From the NCBI GenBank assembly GCA_024305405.1, contig JAKNDB010000092.1, positions 2,635,501 to 2,699,500 on the forward strand: a stretch of DNA of 64,000 nucleotides, read 5' to 3'. The number at the start of each line of letters is the position of its first letter. Within the stretch, counting starts at the first letter, position 1. Origin of the DNA: Dirofilaria immitis. Its lineage: Eukaryota > Nematoda > Chromadorea > Rhabditida > Onchocercidae. The notes below the pieces were generated by a model. It made no database searches. It was not told the DNA's origin and worked only from the letters and a program-made list of their open reading frames with translations. The position numbers and the translations under genes are program-made. Shown one piece after another: positions 46,301 to 59,304 of the stretch.

Positions 46301-49300
46301 TCCTCTACACAGCAAACGTTTTCCACATTTCCATTCATGACATTAGCTAAGCAAGGAAAGATAGAAGACATAAATGGTTCACTGCTTATCGGCATTATCA
46401 CCTGTGTTTTTATTTACTCGCGTTCTTGCTTTTTCATTTCCTTATATAGGTGAGTAATTAAGATTTGTAGTGCATCTGTGCTTTCATCTATCTTGCTTTA
46501 TTTTAATTTTTAATTGCTTGAATGATCCCTTGTAGAAGATATTTAAATGCTGTGAACATCGAAGGTTCTGTTACCAATACAAGGACAGATATATCTAAAT
46601 AAATCTTGCAGCCGCACTGGAGAATTATCAACAAGTCGTAACAGATTTTTCACGTTCAATGGGAAAACTGCTATGCTACGAATGATTACCGATTCGACGG
46701 TTACAAATAACGGCTTCAATATGAGTATTAGTGCTGTGCAAAAAAAAGTGGTAATGCATTCTTCTACGAAATGATTATTTTTTTTAATTGTTTTAGTTCC
46801 ATCAGCGAATATTAAAAAATGGTAAATAACTATAAATAAAATTCAAGAAGTAGAACTGAATGATGATATCACGTCGGTGTAATCTGAATAGTAGGAAACA
46901 TTTCAGAAAGTTAAAAGATGCGTAAATTTTTTTAATTTAAGATTGTCGATGTAAAGGTGAAGTACAACCAATGGAATTTTCATTATTGGCAGGAATGTTT
47001 TCATTTAATTCACCGATTGACTGTGGCTTTCTAGATTGCTTCTTTCAGTTCAATCGTCCTGTAACTGTAAGTTTCAATTTATCAAATAAGTGCTGTGGAC
47101 AAAATAAGAGAAATAACTCGCTCAACAGTAACATGCAAACAAAAATATTCAATAATAAACAATTTCATCTAAATGCTTGTTGATAGTATAACAGATATCT
47201 TAAGACTCCATTCTTCGAAGTACTTTTAATGGCAAGGACTAGACAAATAAGTAAATATAGTACAGTTTTCATCTCTATTAAAGGCTTTGGATACGGATCG
47301 TATACGATTGATAGTAAATATAACTTATACTTTCAAGAATGGAGAAGAAGAATTTCTGGAAGTGTTGACGAACATTAATAATTACAATATCATTCCTTCA
47401 CATCTCAATGAGCGAGACATTACCATGTATGCCAAATTTTTCTAAATTTATATTTTTCAAGACTCTATCAAAGATAAAATATGAACGCAAACCTAACTTT
47501 AAATTTTATTTAGAGGTTCGAATTTAATATTAGAACAGTATCAAAAAAATCGAAAATTTGAACATGATTTGAACTTAAATCGAAATAATATATCGACTTG
47601 GTAAATACTGAAGACCTCGTATGCATCCATAAATAACTTATTGATTGTTGAGTACTGAGATGCGATATTAGAATTTAAATTCCTAAAATTGTAATATTTT
47701 AGCTCGAATTATATATAGTAGACTATGCTTTCATCTAAAAATTGCAAAAATCTGTGAATAATATCTATAGCTTCGAACCAACGTTAGCTGAGAGTGGAAC
47801 CGAAGAAGTAACGAACGACTCACCAATAATGATTTGGTATCACTTGGCTTCGGATATCAACAAACATGCTGCTCAATTCGACTTTGGTTACAAATGGAAA
47901 TTGAGTAAATTTTTCTGTATGTTAAAGCAACTAAAAGTTTAGCATTGCGATGACTCTGATTTCTTATGTAGATTTGCCAAATTTTTCATACTTTCGAAAA
48001 ATGGCAATCATTGCTGTCAATCTGTAATATATTTTGTCGATTTCCAAGAAAAAGTTATTTTCTATTACAAAGCGATAAAAGTATCAATTTAAACTTCAAT
48101 TCAAGTATTATTAGTTTTAATTCTATTCAAAGATATAAAAATGACTGTGAAATCAAAAATGTACAATCAGGCTCAAATCTTAAGTTTTCCAGACTCAAAT
48201 TTAAAGTTCTTTAATTAATTTTCTGCTAAGTGTAATTTAGTATGCGAGTGTGGCTCTTTGGAACTGGAAGCAAAGGAAGGTTTATGGAAGCAGCTCACAT
48301 CGCCGGACTATCCTAGTCATTATTGCAATTTGATGAAATGCCAGTATTTAATAACCGCACCGCAAGAATACATTGTTGTTGCAAATATCACTGAACTGGC
48401 TTTGGAGCCAAATGAAGATATGCTAGTTTTTTTCGACGGTCCGAATATAACGGACAGACGAATTAGGATGTTTGTTTCAAACTTTTTTCACTGTGTTGTG
48501 AAATCATTGATGCAAAAAATAATTGTAAAAATTTGAACACTACATTAAAATAAGTTCAAAGTTCAAAGATTATCATTGAACTCATCAGCGATGTACATTA
48601 GAGTTCTGAAAGAATATTCATTCTACTACAATCCCTTATTGGACAGTTCACTGAGAACTGCAAGAATGTAAGATCGTGTCCGAATGATAAATTAATTTTG
48701 CAGTACTACTGGAATTGAAATTTTCACAGATTTATTGCGAAGTACCGGTGAAGCGATGACAGTTTATTTCGAAACCGATATCAGTATTACCAACAAAGGA
48801 TTCATTCTATATTATACGGCTGGTTTGTTTTTATATTTTTGAACGATATCATTTCAAATACGAAATGAGAGTGAGGAAAAATTTAGCAATCTTTTGCCAT
48901 GAGTATATGATTTTTTTTTTTCAATACACAACATGCAAACACCCTTAATGTAGACAAAAAGGATTAATTTAAAAATTACAAATTAGATCAGATTCTGAAT
49001 AGCCTGAGTATTGAATTTGTTTCTTTTTTGTGTATTAAAATTGTAGGGATCCTTTTCACATTCTTCAATTATTCCATCATAACCTGGCTCAATTAATCTC
49101 GATTCCGATGAAGTACTATTTTTAAGAAAATGCATCAACGAATGATAGAAGCAGCGCTGCCCATGAACTCAACGAATCGAAGGTCATTATTTCCTGCACA
49201 TTACTATTTGTTGTTACTGGCATTGTATTTGGTTTAACTTATTACAAGCAATTATTATGTTTCGCAAACCGAAGAAATCGCTGGCATAGTACTTCAATAA

Positions 49301-49491
49301 TCGGATTCACTAATTTGTCCCATGAAAATAGCTCGTAAGTTGTGGATAATTTCTTGTATTTGTTATAATAAGTTATTCACAATAGATTATGAAAAATATC
49401 TTCATTAATTTCGCTACTTCTTTCTAAATAAAATTTCATCTCAGATTTTTTCAGTGAAGGAATATTATCAAACGATTGGATATTCCATTGA
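43397..49491 (+). CDS. type I membrane protein with five CUB modules
   Basis: The first exon (43397-43481) is a signal peptide, NFCRLSIHFIICFNFITNA. Further exons include 43719-43849, from 44069, 44603-44742, 45112-45340, 45480-45631, 45911-46159, 46533(?)-46750, 46942-47066, 47284-47426, about 47742-47904, 48241-48469, 48704-48822, about 49126-49334 and 49455-49491 (TGA). Five CUB modules follow one another: 43.7-44.75, 45.1-45.63, 45.9-46.75, 46.9-47.9 and 48.2-48.8 kb. Modules 1, 3, 4 and 5 open with Cys-x-Cys (CKC, CKC, CRC, CEC), and the same four carry a second pair spaced Cys-x4-Cys (CNNLSC, CDKLDC, CGFLDC, CNLMKC). After module 5 come a Ser/Asn-rich stalk, a transmembrane helix (VIISCTLLFVVTGIVFGLTY) and a short tail. 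One base is missing near 45980 and one in A8 at 46740-46747. No LDLa module is seen, which argues against a plain LEV-10 orthologue; SOL-1-like proteins are another comparison. CUB proteins of this type often cluster receptors, but the role here is unknown. Confidence 0.75.
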
Positions 49492-49613
49492 ATCGTAATT
49501 GAAAAAAAGCGTCAATAATGTTGCTTTTCTGTGATCAAATTTCATAAATTATAGAACTTTTTTTGAAAGAAAGGTAAATATAGAAGAAACAATTTTGCTT
49601 CAAAAAACTAATC
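49492..49613. other. tail-to-tail junction of the CUB and EFHC genes
   Basis: Only 122 bp separate the two predicted stop codons, so their 3' UTRs probably overlap on opposite strands. Confidence 0.5.
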
Positions 49614-52600
49614 TTAATTTAAAAGGTTAGTTAGCATTTTGAACTAAAAATTAAGTTATAGAAATTTTTAGCCGGATTACAAATAATGATGTAGAAATGA
49701 AAGCATATTTTTGCAAGAAAAAAATTGGACTTGATGAATTTTATTTTGCTATAAATATTAACTTTCTTTGAAAGTAAATATTGTTGCGTTATATCGTCAG
49801 CTTCCAGTAAAAGAAAATTCCACCGATAAATTCTGAGTGTAGAACCAATTTTATACTTATCTGTGCTGCAAATATAATGAGTTCATCAGTATTTTTAGCA
49901 TGAATCTTAAACTAGGTTTTAGATCTATTTCAAATTAATCTATAATCGTACATTTCAATAATATACATTTGTTCATAACATACCAAAGTGCATTTCGTTA
50001 AAACTAATTAAATGATAAAAGTGAAACATGCGCAGCGGTAAGAAAGAAAAATTGTCGGATATTGAGAAGATTCAAAACACATGAATTCCTTTTATATTTA
50101 ATTGGCATCTTCAAATTTGAATCCGAACTTCATACAAAAAATTTCAAAACTAACTCATGTCTGCTGCAGTTGATGTCCTTGATGAATGTTCGTCCAGAGC
50201 ACCATTTTTGATCCCTTGCAGCTTCAGCAATGTCCAACTTCTCTTTATTAGTATGAAATGTTATCAAAAATTTTATATCATCGAATAATCCTTTTCCTCC
50301 TACCTGAAAATATTCCTTCTAATCCGTTTGAATATCCAAGAAATTTTGAAATCTTATTTTTGTTCAAAATGCATTTCATATTTCAAAAGCTGAACTTTCA
50401 AATCTACTAGACATAGAATGAAAAGCTTTATTCATTCAGAAAATTGATGCAAGAATTAAGTAAAGCTTTAAATTAAAGTTCCAGGATTTTAGAAGCTGCT
50501 GTTTGAATGATGAATTCTAAGAATACTACTAGAAGCAAGAGTTACCATTAGAGCGATGAACTTCATCTCTGATGGTATGTTCTCAATTACTTCTGGCGGT
50601 GGTCCATTTAAAAGAGCCTGAAGTTTAGCTCAATTTAATTCGGTTTTGTTCAAAATCTTTGATCCACAAGCTTCAGTTTATTTGTTGCAATGGAAACTCA
50701 TTTCTAAATTCATTTTCATTATGCAAAAAGCATTTTTTTAGCTGACTTGACGAACTCACTTTTTCGTAGCTTTCAAAATCAATGGGTCCAAAACGTTTTA
50801 GGAAGTTGCGTGTTTCTGGACCTTCACAACTGAAAATAAACATTGGCCTGGTATAAACTTCTACCCATAAGCCAGGACGTATTTCATTGCTATGATAGAA
50901 TCGTCGAACGTCTGAAAATAACAAAAGAACTTATTGAGCAAAAATTCACAGAATTTCTCAGGAAATTGCTCATTTTATAAAAACTGGATACCTTTTTTGA
51001 TGAAGGGAAGTTTGTTCCTTTGAGAAAAAGTTGTCCACTAAAACCACAAGTATTTTCCACTAATGCAACAGTATCGTCGATTGTATGTACTATCATATGG
51101 AATGTTCGAACAGAAGTACCATCTAACCAACAAGCTAACAAGTGCAACTTTGGTGGTGCATCCGAATAGTCCACCTTCTAAATTTTGCAAATTTATTATA
51201 AGATGAATTTAAAGAATGAGCAAATGAGAGAAAGATTTATACCTGAAGATCCAAAATTGGCCTTAATTATTGATTCTTAGATTAGTCAATAAACTTGTTT
51301 TCAGATAAGTAAACAAAATATATAATGCACACTATGGAACTGGCTGCAAGTCTTTTCAATATTTATGAAAGATGACAATTTCGCGAATTACATCACCTCA
51401 CGTTTCCATTCAAACTTTCCGTCTTCGCTTTCTTTATTTTTATTCGAAGATTGTTGCTTGTCTTGGTTTCGAATCCATGGTTCCATCGGAATTTCTTCTT
51501 CTTCATTAACTTCAATTCCCTTTTTGTTAAAAAATCCTAAAAAAGTACATCACCATTTAAATTCCCGGATCGAAACAATTTGATTTAATAACAATTCAAC
51601 TCTTTTAGAAGCTAATGAACCCTGGTTTGATGGTCACAGGCGGTAATCCTGTATGTTCTTGAGAACAGATGAATATCTTTTGAAACATTTAAGTCTGACC
51701 AATGCAAATAGTTTTGACCATAATTTCGGTCTAATATTGGTACTCTTTGATGAGTAAAAGTAGGATCCTGAAATGGAAGAGAAATAGCAAATCAGAATGT
51801 CTATGATAGTCATACTTCGCAGTAAATCATTAAATATATATGAAAAAATGGTGAGCAGTTCAATTCAAAGATCATTTCTTGAAAATTGTTTTGAATCAAT
51901 TAACTAATCAAAAACAAACATATAGATGGACAGATAATAGTTAAGGAGTATGAACAATAAATTATAGTAAATAGAAATGAAATCAATTGCTTGTCGCATT
52001 TTTCCATTCAGCATTTATGAAGCAGAGTGTTATATTGAATCCAAATACTTTGAATCATTACCTGCAAGATGCTATTGTTTGGAATATGTGGTTCAATGAG
52101 AGATATTGTATGATCAGTGAGATGATAAAGTAGTTTCATTGGTTGTATGTGATGGAACTGACGATGTGAATACACTTCAGTATCAGGCTCAAATGAATAA
52201 CATTCAAATGATAAAACATCCGGTCTGTCACTTTCCATACGTCGGTAGTTTATTAGCAGTGGGCCATATCTGATGTACCAAAACATTTGCAGGTCAATTA
52301 ATAGTTAATATATGGTTGCAAGTAACTGTAATAAGTGAATGTTTTGCAAAGCATATAGCAGCCAAATGTTTTGGCTTTTTAATAAAAGCCACGAAATTTG
52401 TGTTTCTTATTGCGAAATATTTGGGAATCAAAGGAAATTAAATTACTTCACGTGGAATGTTCACGAAATATTATATTCTGAAAGTGCGGAAATTATGATA
52501 AACAAACTGATGAATTAATTTCTATTCAAATTATTAAATGATAAGTGGTTAAAAATTCTATCAAATAGATGATGAGAAAAATGAGAAATGTACTTGGTAG

Positions 52601-52672
52601 CGGATTCATCGCTCGTGTCATGTTGTTCCACTGACGTTTTTTATCATCTTGATTATTCATTTTCGTATTCAT
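49614..52672 (-). CDS. EFHC1/2-like protein with three DM10 domains
   Basis: EFHC/Rib72 proteins bind doublet microtubules through DM10 domains. Minus-strand exons: 52672-52594, 52269-52062, 51767-51621, 51536-51397, possibly 51261-51243, 51177-50992, 50911-50760, 50617-50546, 50303-50155, 49865-49763, 49643-49614. DM10-1: DVLSFECYSFEPDTEV, LTDHTISLIEPHIPNNSI, HWSDLNVSKDIHLFSRTYRI. DM10-2: LLACWLDGTSVRTFHMIVHT, IDDTVALVEN, RPGLWVEVYTRPMFIFS. DM10-3: KFIALMVGGKGLFDDIKFLI, then KIGSTLRIYRWNFLLLEADD. No EF-hand is visible, and the last 10-codon exon is weak. One base is missing in T-runs (A on the coding str.) at 52637-52642, 51521-51525 and 50993-50998; restoring each makes the adjoining splice phases agree. 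The 19-nt micro-exon is unresolved. Confidence 0.85.
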
Positions 52673-54786
52673 GCAGATAGAAGTAGTAAAATATTTAGTT
52701 GGAGTTGAAAACGGCGTTCGTATCGAAAACCCAATTCAATTTAAGTTGGAGTAAAAACTGATGTGTTAAGAAGTTGCTGTAGTCTTCTCATCCTTAACCG
52801 CTTTAAATAACATATTCGGTTGCATAATACAGAATTCCTCGATCATATGAACTTCTTAGAACTTAAGTACCAGTTTGAATTTTAATTTTTTCTTCTCTAT
52901 TTCAATTTTAACATAGATTTGAAATTTAATTGCAAACAGACACCTTTTTTTGGCATTCATTAAATCGACACTACCATCAACCGATAAATTCATTCACAGC
53001 ATAGCTTTTAAATTAATGGAAATATAGACCATTCAAGAAAGCCTAAAGATGTATATAATTGGAAGGATTAGCCGCTCAAAAAAGCTCAAGAAGGTAAAAA
53101 TATATATAATTGAAAGCAATGGAGCAAAAGTAAGCCTCCCACAGCTGGCAAAAGACTTCCGATTTCTCGAAATATTTTGCTCTCTCTGTTCTGAATTCTT
53201 TAAACTACATTTATAATTGCTCCCTCGACTACATTTTTTTTTACTGGAAATATTATCTTCAACAAACAGCTAAAATATTGATAAATAACTGTTCCAATTT
53301 CAGCAATCTGAAATGTAAGGTTTCCAAGCTTTGCTAATGGAAACATGGGACTGTCTTCGATGATGGTTAAAAGAATCATTAAAAAGAATTTTAAAATTCT
53401 TTGTTCAGAATTCAAGTTAAAAAACCCATCCATGTTTTCGAATTTCTTGAGTGGTAACCGAATAAAACTTAAGATAACTATGTGGTTAGACAGGCGAAGT
53501 GAAAAAGTCTCGTCGTTCTTTCACAGTGGTCAAGTATTTAGAAATTTCGGAAAAAATTTCCGGTTTTCCTGATCACAAAGAAAATTGCATATTAATGCTC
53601 GACTCATTGAAGTTTCGTAAATAAAAATTAGTATTTCTCCTATATTTAAACTGAATTAGGAGAACTCAGAGTTTCCACCAGAAAATTTCTTTTCAATTCT
53701 GGAGAGAACTCGCGAAAACCGAAAATTTTGTAATATGTTTAACATACATATATATTACAGCAATTCTTCGCTACCACCACTCTTAATTTCTTGCACGTAT
53801 AAAAATATGAAATTATTCTCCTGGAATAACAATAAATACCTTTGCTTTTGTAAGATTTTAACATGACTTTATAGTTCCAACTATCATTAAAGATAACTGG
53901 GTACGAAATATGTGGGCATCCGAATTTCAAACTAGATCTGTCACACATATTTGAATCTACCATTCGTGTAAGATTACAAATGGTACAAAACTTGAAATGC
54001 TTACCCCATGATAAACATTCAATTCCTTAACACTAATATTAATATATATTTGGAAACAAAACTTTTATCTCCAACTTGAAAAGTAATTTAGATGAGTTCG
54101 CCTTGGTGCCTATTCACCGATGCTATTGCTATAAATTCTGTGCCTAATAGTCAATTACCGACTAAAAAATATTTTTCCTTTCATTTAACAGAAATTCAAT
54201 TTAATGATTTAATTTCAGGTTATTTTTCATTCAGTTAACATTGCACGTGAAATCAAGGCCAACTTGACACTGAAATCATTTTATATAGAAAACGTACTGG
54301 ATAAAATATCACACATCCGAAGAGAGGCTTTCGAAAATTCAGGCTTTTCTTTGATAGCTTTTAATTCCATATCAAGACCTAACTAACACATCTTTTAAGT
54401 GCACCATTCACCAGTAAAAATGAACACTAAACATAACAACCACTACTCATTTAATTATCGCATAGGATCGAGATTTTCAATCATAACTAATTCAAATACT
54501 AACTCCCTGATAATGAACCATCAAACCTTACTGAAAATGTTGTTATGAACACATCAATCAAAAAGCATTAGATCATTACAAGTGCGAAGAAACAAACTAC
54601 AATGTAAAATAAATGAAAAGTCTGATGGAAGTTTTAATTAAAATCTATTTCCATGATGGATTTACAAAGCTTCATTACACTTAAGCAAATTCTTAATTCA
54701 GCAACAAATTCTGGAAAAAAAAATTATCTTAAATAATCGAAGTTTACAATTCAAAAGAAAAAACGATGTACAAAGTGCAAGTATTC

Positions 54787-54821
<35 letters not shown>

Positions 54822-54996
54822 GATGTCATGTGGATAAAACACGTAAAAGAACACTGCTACAAACAACTGTTGAGATTGCTTTCATATAAATTTCTGTGAT
54901 GCAATTTTCTCGACATCTATCCATAAATTTACATCTTGTTCTAGGAAATCATAAGAAGAGAAATAAAGGATAAATTCTAATATAAGCTGAACAGTT
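52673..54996. other. intergenic region between EFHC and DCN1
   Basis: No exon chain was found on either strand. A pure A33 tract lies at 54788-54820. Confidence 0.5.
54788..54820 (+). repeat. A33 homopolymer between short direct repeats
   Basis: Thirty-three consecutive A are followed by acgatgt; the same heptamer, also preceded by a run of A, occurs about 30 bp upstream. This could be local slippage or the tail of an old retroposed sequence; no upstream retroposon body was recognised. Confidence 0.9.
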
Positions 54997-57861
54997 TTAT
55001 GATTGCATTTTATTTCTTGCATATTCTACAAATTCATCAATCAAAACAGGCCATGCTCCTTCTGCATCGTAATTGTTGAAATCAGGCGCAATTGTCAAAG
55101 AAAAATCGAGTAGCAAATTCCATGTATCACGCGGTATGCTTTTAACTCCCTGCACAGAAAAAGTAGTAATCTGCATATTTCACTATTCAAAAATAAGACA
55201 AACTATCTTTTAAGATAAATACATCACAACGAAAATCCATTTCATTACAGCTTCAAGTTCAACTCACGACCGCTATCAATTTTTACTTGTAGTGCTTCAT
55301 CATACTATTATCACGACATACCAGTGTAATTCTGGCATGCTAATGCATAAAAATTTCAAATAATAATAAGAAACCTTTTCCCGAAGGAAATTGGCCCATA
55401 AAGGAAGATAGCCGAAATTACCGCCGAACACAATTTCCCAATAAGCAATTGCTGTTTCCACTTCTACAATAAGGGAAAATCAGTGGTTTACAAAAATTTC
55501 GAGAAATGATTATAACTTAGATTCAAAAACTGATGACCCACATCGTCCATAGCATCACTTCTTCTACCATTAACAATTACGGTATAAATAAATTGATAAT
55601 AGCTAAAATTATTTGGCAGGAAATGACGTGGTATAAAGATGAATCCAGAAATCAAGATAATGTTTAACCTTAGCACATATTAATAAAACATTATAGAAAC
55701 AGAAATAATCTCATTAGCATATAATTATAACTTACCCAAAGTCCTCTGTGGAGAAGCGCGGGCATAACTGAAAGTAAACTGATAGAAATCTCGGAAACTG
55801 ATAGGATTCCTCAGTTCTTCACTTAGCGTTGGTATTTTGGCTTTTAATTTCTCCAAGGAATCTACTCTAAAATACATAATCTATTATATGTAGAAAAGCA
55901 CAACTGTTTGAAAAGAGTTTGCAAGATCACTTGACACAAAAAAAGATTTTTCCGAAACGTTTACATGTACAAATCTAATTTAGTTTGATTGAACATTTCA
56001 GTGCAGTTCGTTTAAGCGAAATTCATTAAATTATAAACAATACTATCCGATGATAATTCGCTTTATTCGTATTTTTCGCGAACAACTAAGTCATTATCAT
56101 GCAAGCTTATCAAAAAACTATTATAAGCTCCCATAAGATAAAAGCTAAAGACAAGTAAATTCCCATAAAACGGCACGGACATGTCACAATAAAGTTAAGT
56201 GTAAGTTGGGAAAATAATCACTGACTCCTTACTCCTTCTATCCCTGAATGAAACAATTTCAAAACAAATAATGAATTTATGATAGCAAACTATTCATCTC
56301 TCTTTCACAAAAATATTGCAAACTGATTATAAACTGAATCATAACATTAAACAATGGCCATAAAAGTTTTACGATCAATGTAAATACTTCATTTCGTTGA
56401 GACCGGTACTGAATTCCTCCCAAGTAAATTCGCACTGCGTTTTGCTTTGAGTTTCCAGGCTAATATCAATACATTTCGATCAGCTGGATTTAAACCAAGA
56501 TCTGTCAGGAAGCGTAACATTCCATGCGGTCCGATACAAGATGGATCATTATCTTGTCTATCTGCAAATTGATTTCGTAAATTCTCGCTACACAGCCATA
56601 ATGCTTAAATTATCACAAAGTATAATGGAGAGTCATAGATTTAAAATTCTCAGTTCTACAAAAGGATCAAATATTGAATGTACCAAAACATCTATAGTAA
56701 GCCAGCAAAAATAAATGGAAAACTATACTATTTGCATATTTGAGGAAAAAAGAATGAAGACTTCTTTGATCAACCACGTCCGCCATACACATATACAATT
56801 GTGGATTCTGGTAATAAGCATCGCAAGCCAATTCCAGATTCCAGTTCTGACTACTTAGACAATGAATTGCAGTTTTCTCATTGCTTTGTGTCCACTGCAT
56901 AAAATTTCGTACCTGTAACAAGAAAATTTTTGTGCTTTTATTGCATAAGACAAATGCAGAAATATACTATTACCACAAAATCCATTTTCGTAGATATTAA
57001 TACTAATGATCCTCAAAACTAAAACTGAGAAGAAATTCATCATACCAGCTCTCTGAGTCAAAGTTGAGTAGATATTCCCTACACCAATTTTCGAGCCAAA
57101 GCTCAGAAGCAGTTCTTCCACTGAATATTATTACAAATTCGCTTTTAAATCTACTCTGTTCTCAGACAAATGATGAACACAATGCAGAGCTGTTACTACT
57201 TCCCAAACCGATTTTCATACAAATTCCAGCGAATCAGGAAAAATTGACTATTCAATACAAATGTACTGCCAGGAATGGTGCTAATGCATGTTAGGCAAGG
57301 TTGTACGTTGACCTTCGAAATGTCTTGCCTTAAGTGGCCAAAAGTAAGCGATTCGTCTCCGCTTGTTTGGAACTTATCCATACTTCGAGATCACCTAGTC
57401 GTTGTCCATTCTTACAATGTCCAGTGGAAATGCATAATCAATCATTTTATCTTAAATACACGTTTAGAACTTTCACTGATAATTACTGTCGTCTTATGTT
57501 TACAACATATAGATATTATCTTCGTCATTCGAATACTTGGATTAATAACATCATCCATAACTGATTATTTAAATCAGTGAATCATCCCTGTATCCATTAA
57601 GAAACCATAAGCATCTTGAATCGTTTTTAAATCATAAGGATAACAGCTACGACGATTAACATCATGAAAAAGAAAAAGGACAATCTAAAAAATTTCATGT
57701 AAAGTAATACAGACGGGAAATCTGAAAATTCGTTTACCAAATTTCCTAAATCAAACCGACTGATGGTAATAATAGACGAAGATTAAATTCATTTATTTAT
57801 TTATTTATTTTTTTTTTGAATAACCAACCTTGTCTCGTTGGGCAGTTTTCAATTTGTTCAT
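54997..57861 (-). CDS. dcn-1: DCN1-like neddylation E3 co-factor
   Basis: DCN1 proteins bind UBC12 and cullins and promote NEDD8 transfer. Minus-strand exons: 57861-57829, 56912-56762, 56587-56388, 55866-55736, 55463-55375, 55149-54997. It starts [11 protein letters not shown], nearly the vertebrate DCUN1D1 start. The UBA-like domain has [17 protein letters not shown] and [19 protein letters not shown]. The PONY/DCUN1 domain has [64 protein letters not shown] and [20 protein letters not shown]. One T (A on the coding strand) is missing in the run 56440-56443, after which [17 protein letters not shown] is restored in frame. A second missing base near the end of the second exon (about 56763-56767) is needed for phase. 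With both the length is 252 residues; human DCUN1D1 is 259. Confidence 0.94.
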
Positions 57862-58443
57862 GGCAGAATGACTGAGTTTTGCACGCTTCACTGACTGAGC
57901 CACAGTGAAGAATTTTAGAAGCAGTTCAAAACTGATGAGAAATTCTGAAATTAATCAAATGAACTATATATTAATACAGAAATATATGAAAGTCTAATGC
58001 TTAGCGTACCTAGTGTTTTATGAAATATATATGGATAAAAATTAAGAATAACATAGAACTGCACCCGTTTACCCACTGATATTCGACGTGACACAATGGT
58101 TTATATAATGCAATGACTTTTCTATCTAGAACAAAGACTTAAAAAGTCGTTTAATGTTCACTTAATTATCCATGTAATCCATAAAATTCGACGCTCATTG
58201 AAAGACAGAAAAGAAGGAAGAGATACTTCCAAAGTCTTTCAAGACAGTCTGTGAGAATACCCACTAAAACCTGGTCAAGTCTAGATTGATCCTTGATCCC
58301 AGCCCTCTATAGCAATCCATCAATCTTTTTACTGTCATACTTTTAATACGGCCTTTGCAACAAAGTGTTCGGGAAGGATTTTGGGGGTTACAGGCGATTC
58401 ACAAGCTGAAAGAAAAGATGGACTATGAGGGGCATCACTGGAG
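57862..58443. other. divergent upstream region, DCN1 / NSE2-like
   Basis: This 582-bp gap lies between two head-to-head start codons and should hold both promoters. No distinct motif was found. Confidence 0.45.
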
Positions 58444-59304
58444 ATGGCACAATGGCGAGAAAGTTTGGATCAGATGTTGGCTATGGTGGAATCGATCAAA
58501 CGCAATATCGAACGTAATAGTTGGGATGGACGGATACGTAATTTGCTGAATTACATCGAGCAGTTGGATTGTGAAGCAACTATCGAAACAAAGGCATTGG
58601 AAAAGATGCAACGCCAGAAACAGGGAAGCAATTCGGTTACAGACGCAGCGCGAGATAGCTTCAGGAAATGGTTATTTCCAGTTGCTTACAAAAATCTCTA
58701 AAGGATATTAGGGAATCCTTCCTTAAAAAATTAAAAGAAAGTTCGAAATAATTAGATTTAAGACTCAATTAATTCATTTATTAAGGGCAGAAGAAATCAA
58801 TAGGGAGCAACTGAATAAAAGAGGAGAAGCGGCGGATAGAATAGAGAATCTGCGAAATGTCGATAGAGGGGACACAAGTAGCGCCATTGAGGTGGAGAAG
58901 ATTTATTATTCGAAAAAAGATCCCTATACTAAGCAGGACATCAAAGATCCAGTGCAGAACATGGTATTTTTCATAATTTCATGATCCTTCGGTATGTGTG
59001 TGTGTGTGTGTGTGTGTATGTGTGTATGTGTATGTTAGAGACTGTCATTAAATAAAATTGTAACTACAACCACTTCTGTCGCATGTCACTTTCTGATTTC
59101 TTCCCAGTTGATGCCACACTAATTTCGAATTCCAAAACTATCAATGACCACATTGTGCAGAGGTAACTTCAACTCTTCGATTTGTTTCAGATCTGTAAGC
59201 ATATTTATGATCGAGAATCGGTGCTAGCTAATATTCGCGAATGCAAGAAGCGACGTCTGTTATGTTATTGCCCCGTTTCGGGTTGTCCAAACAAAAGCTT
59301 TTAA
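58444..59304 (+). CDS. NSE2/MMS21-like SUMO E3 ligase of the SMC5/6 complex
   Basis: NSE2 docks on SMC5 through N-terminal helices and transfers SUMO through a C-terminal SP-RING. Three exons: 58444-58670, 58786-58963, 59191-59304, total 519 nt (172 residues) with no frame break. The N-terminal part is helical (MAQWRESLDQMLAMVESIKR). The SP-RING reads DPYTKQDIKDPVQNMICKHI, with CKHIYDRESV giving the Cys-x-His pair, and CYCPVSGC supplying the last zinc cysteines. The usual first Cys of the SP-RING (CPIT in human NSMCE2) is replaced here by DPYT, which is also common in this family since the SP-RING binds one zinc. It is shorter than human NSMCE2 (247) and stops soon after the RING. The start codon is the first ATG in frame; an upstream exon is possible. 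Confidence 0.85.
58993..59034 (+). repeat. (TG)n microsatellite in an NSE2-like intron
   Basis: About 42 bp of TG repeats interrupted by TATG units, inside the second intron of the SUMO-ligase gene. Confidence 0.95.

Noticed and set aside
53345..53572. 75-codon + frame starting MGLSSMMVKR
   Set aside because: No family, no splice partners, and overlapping frames on the other strand are equally open.
54788..54820. Poly-A as the tail of a retroposed gene
   Set aside because: No reverse-transcribed body was recognised upstream and the short flanking repeat fits slippage as well.
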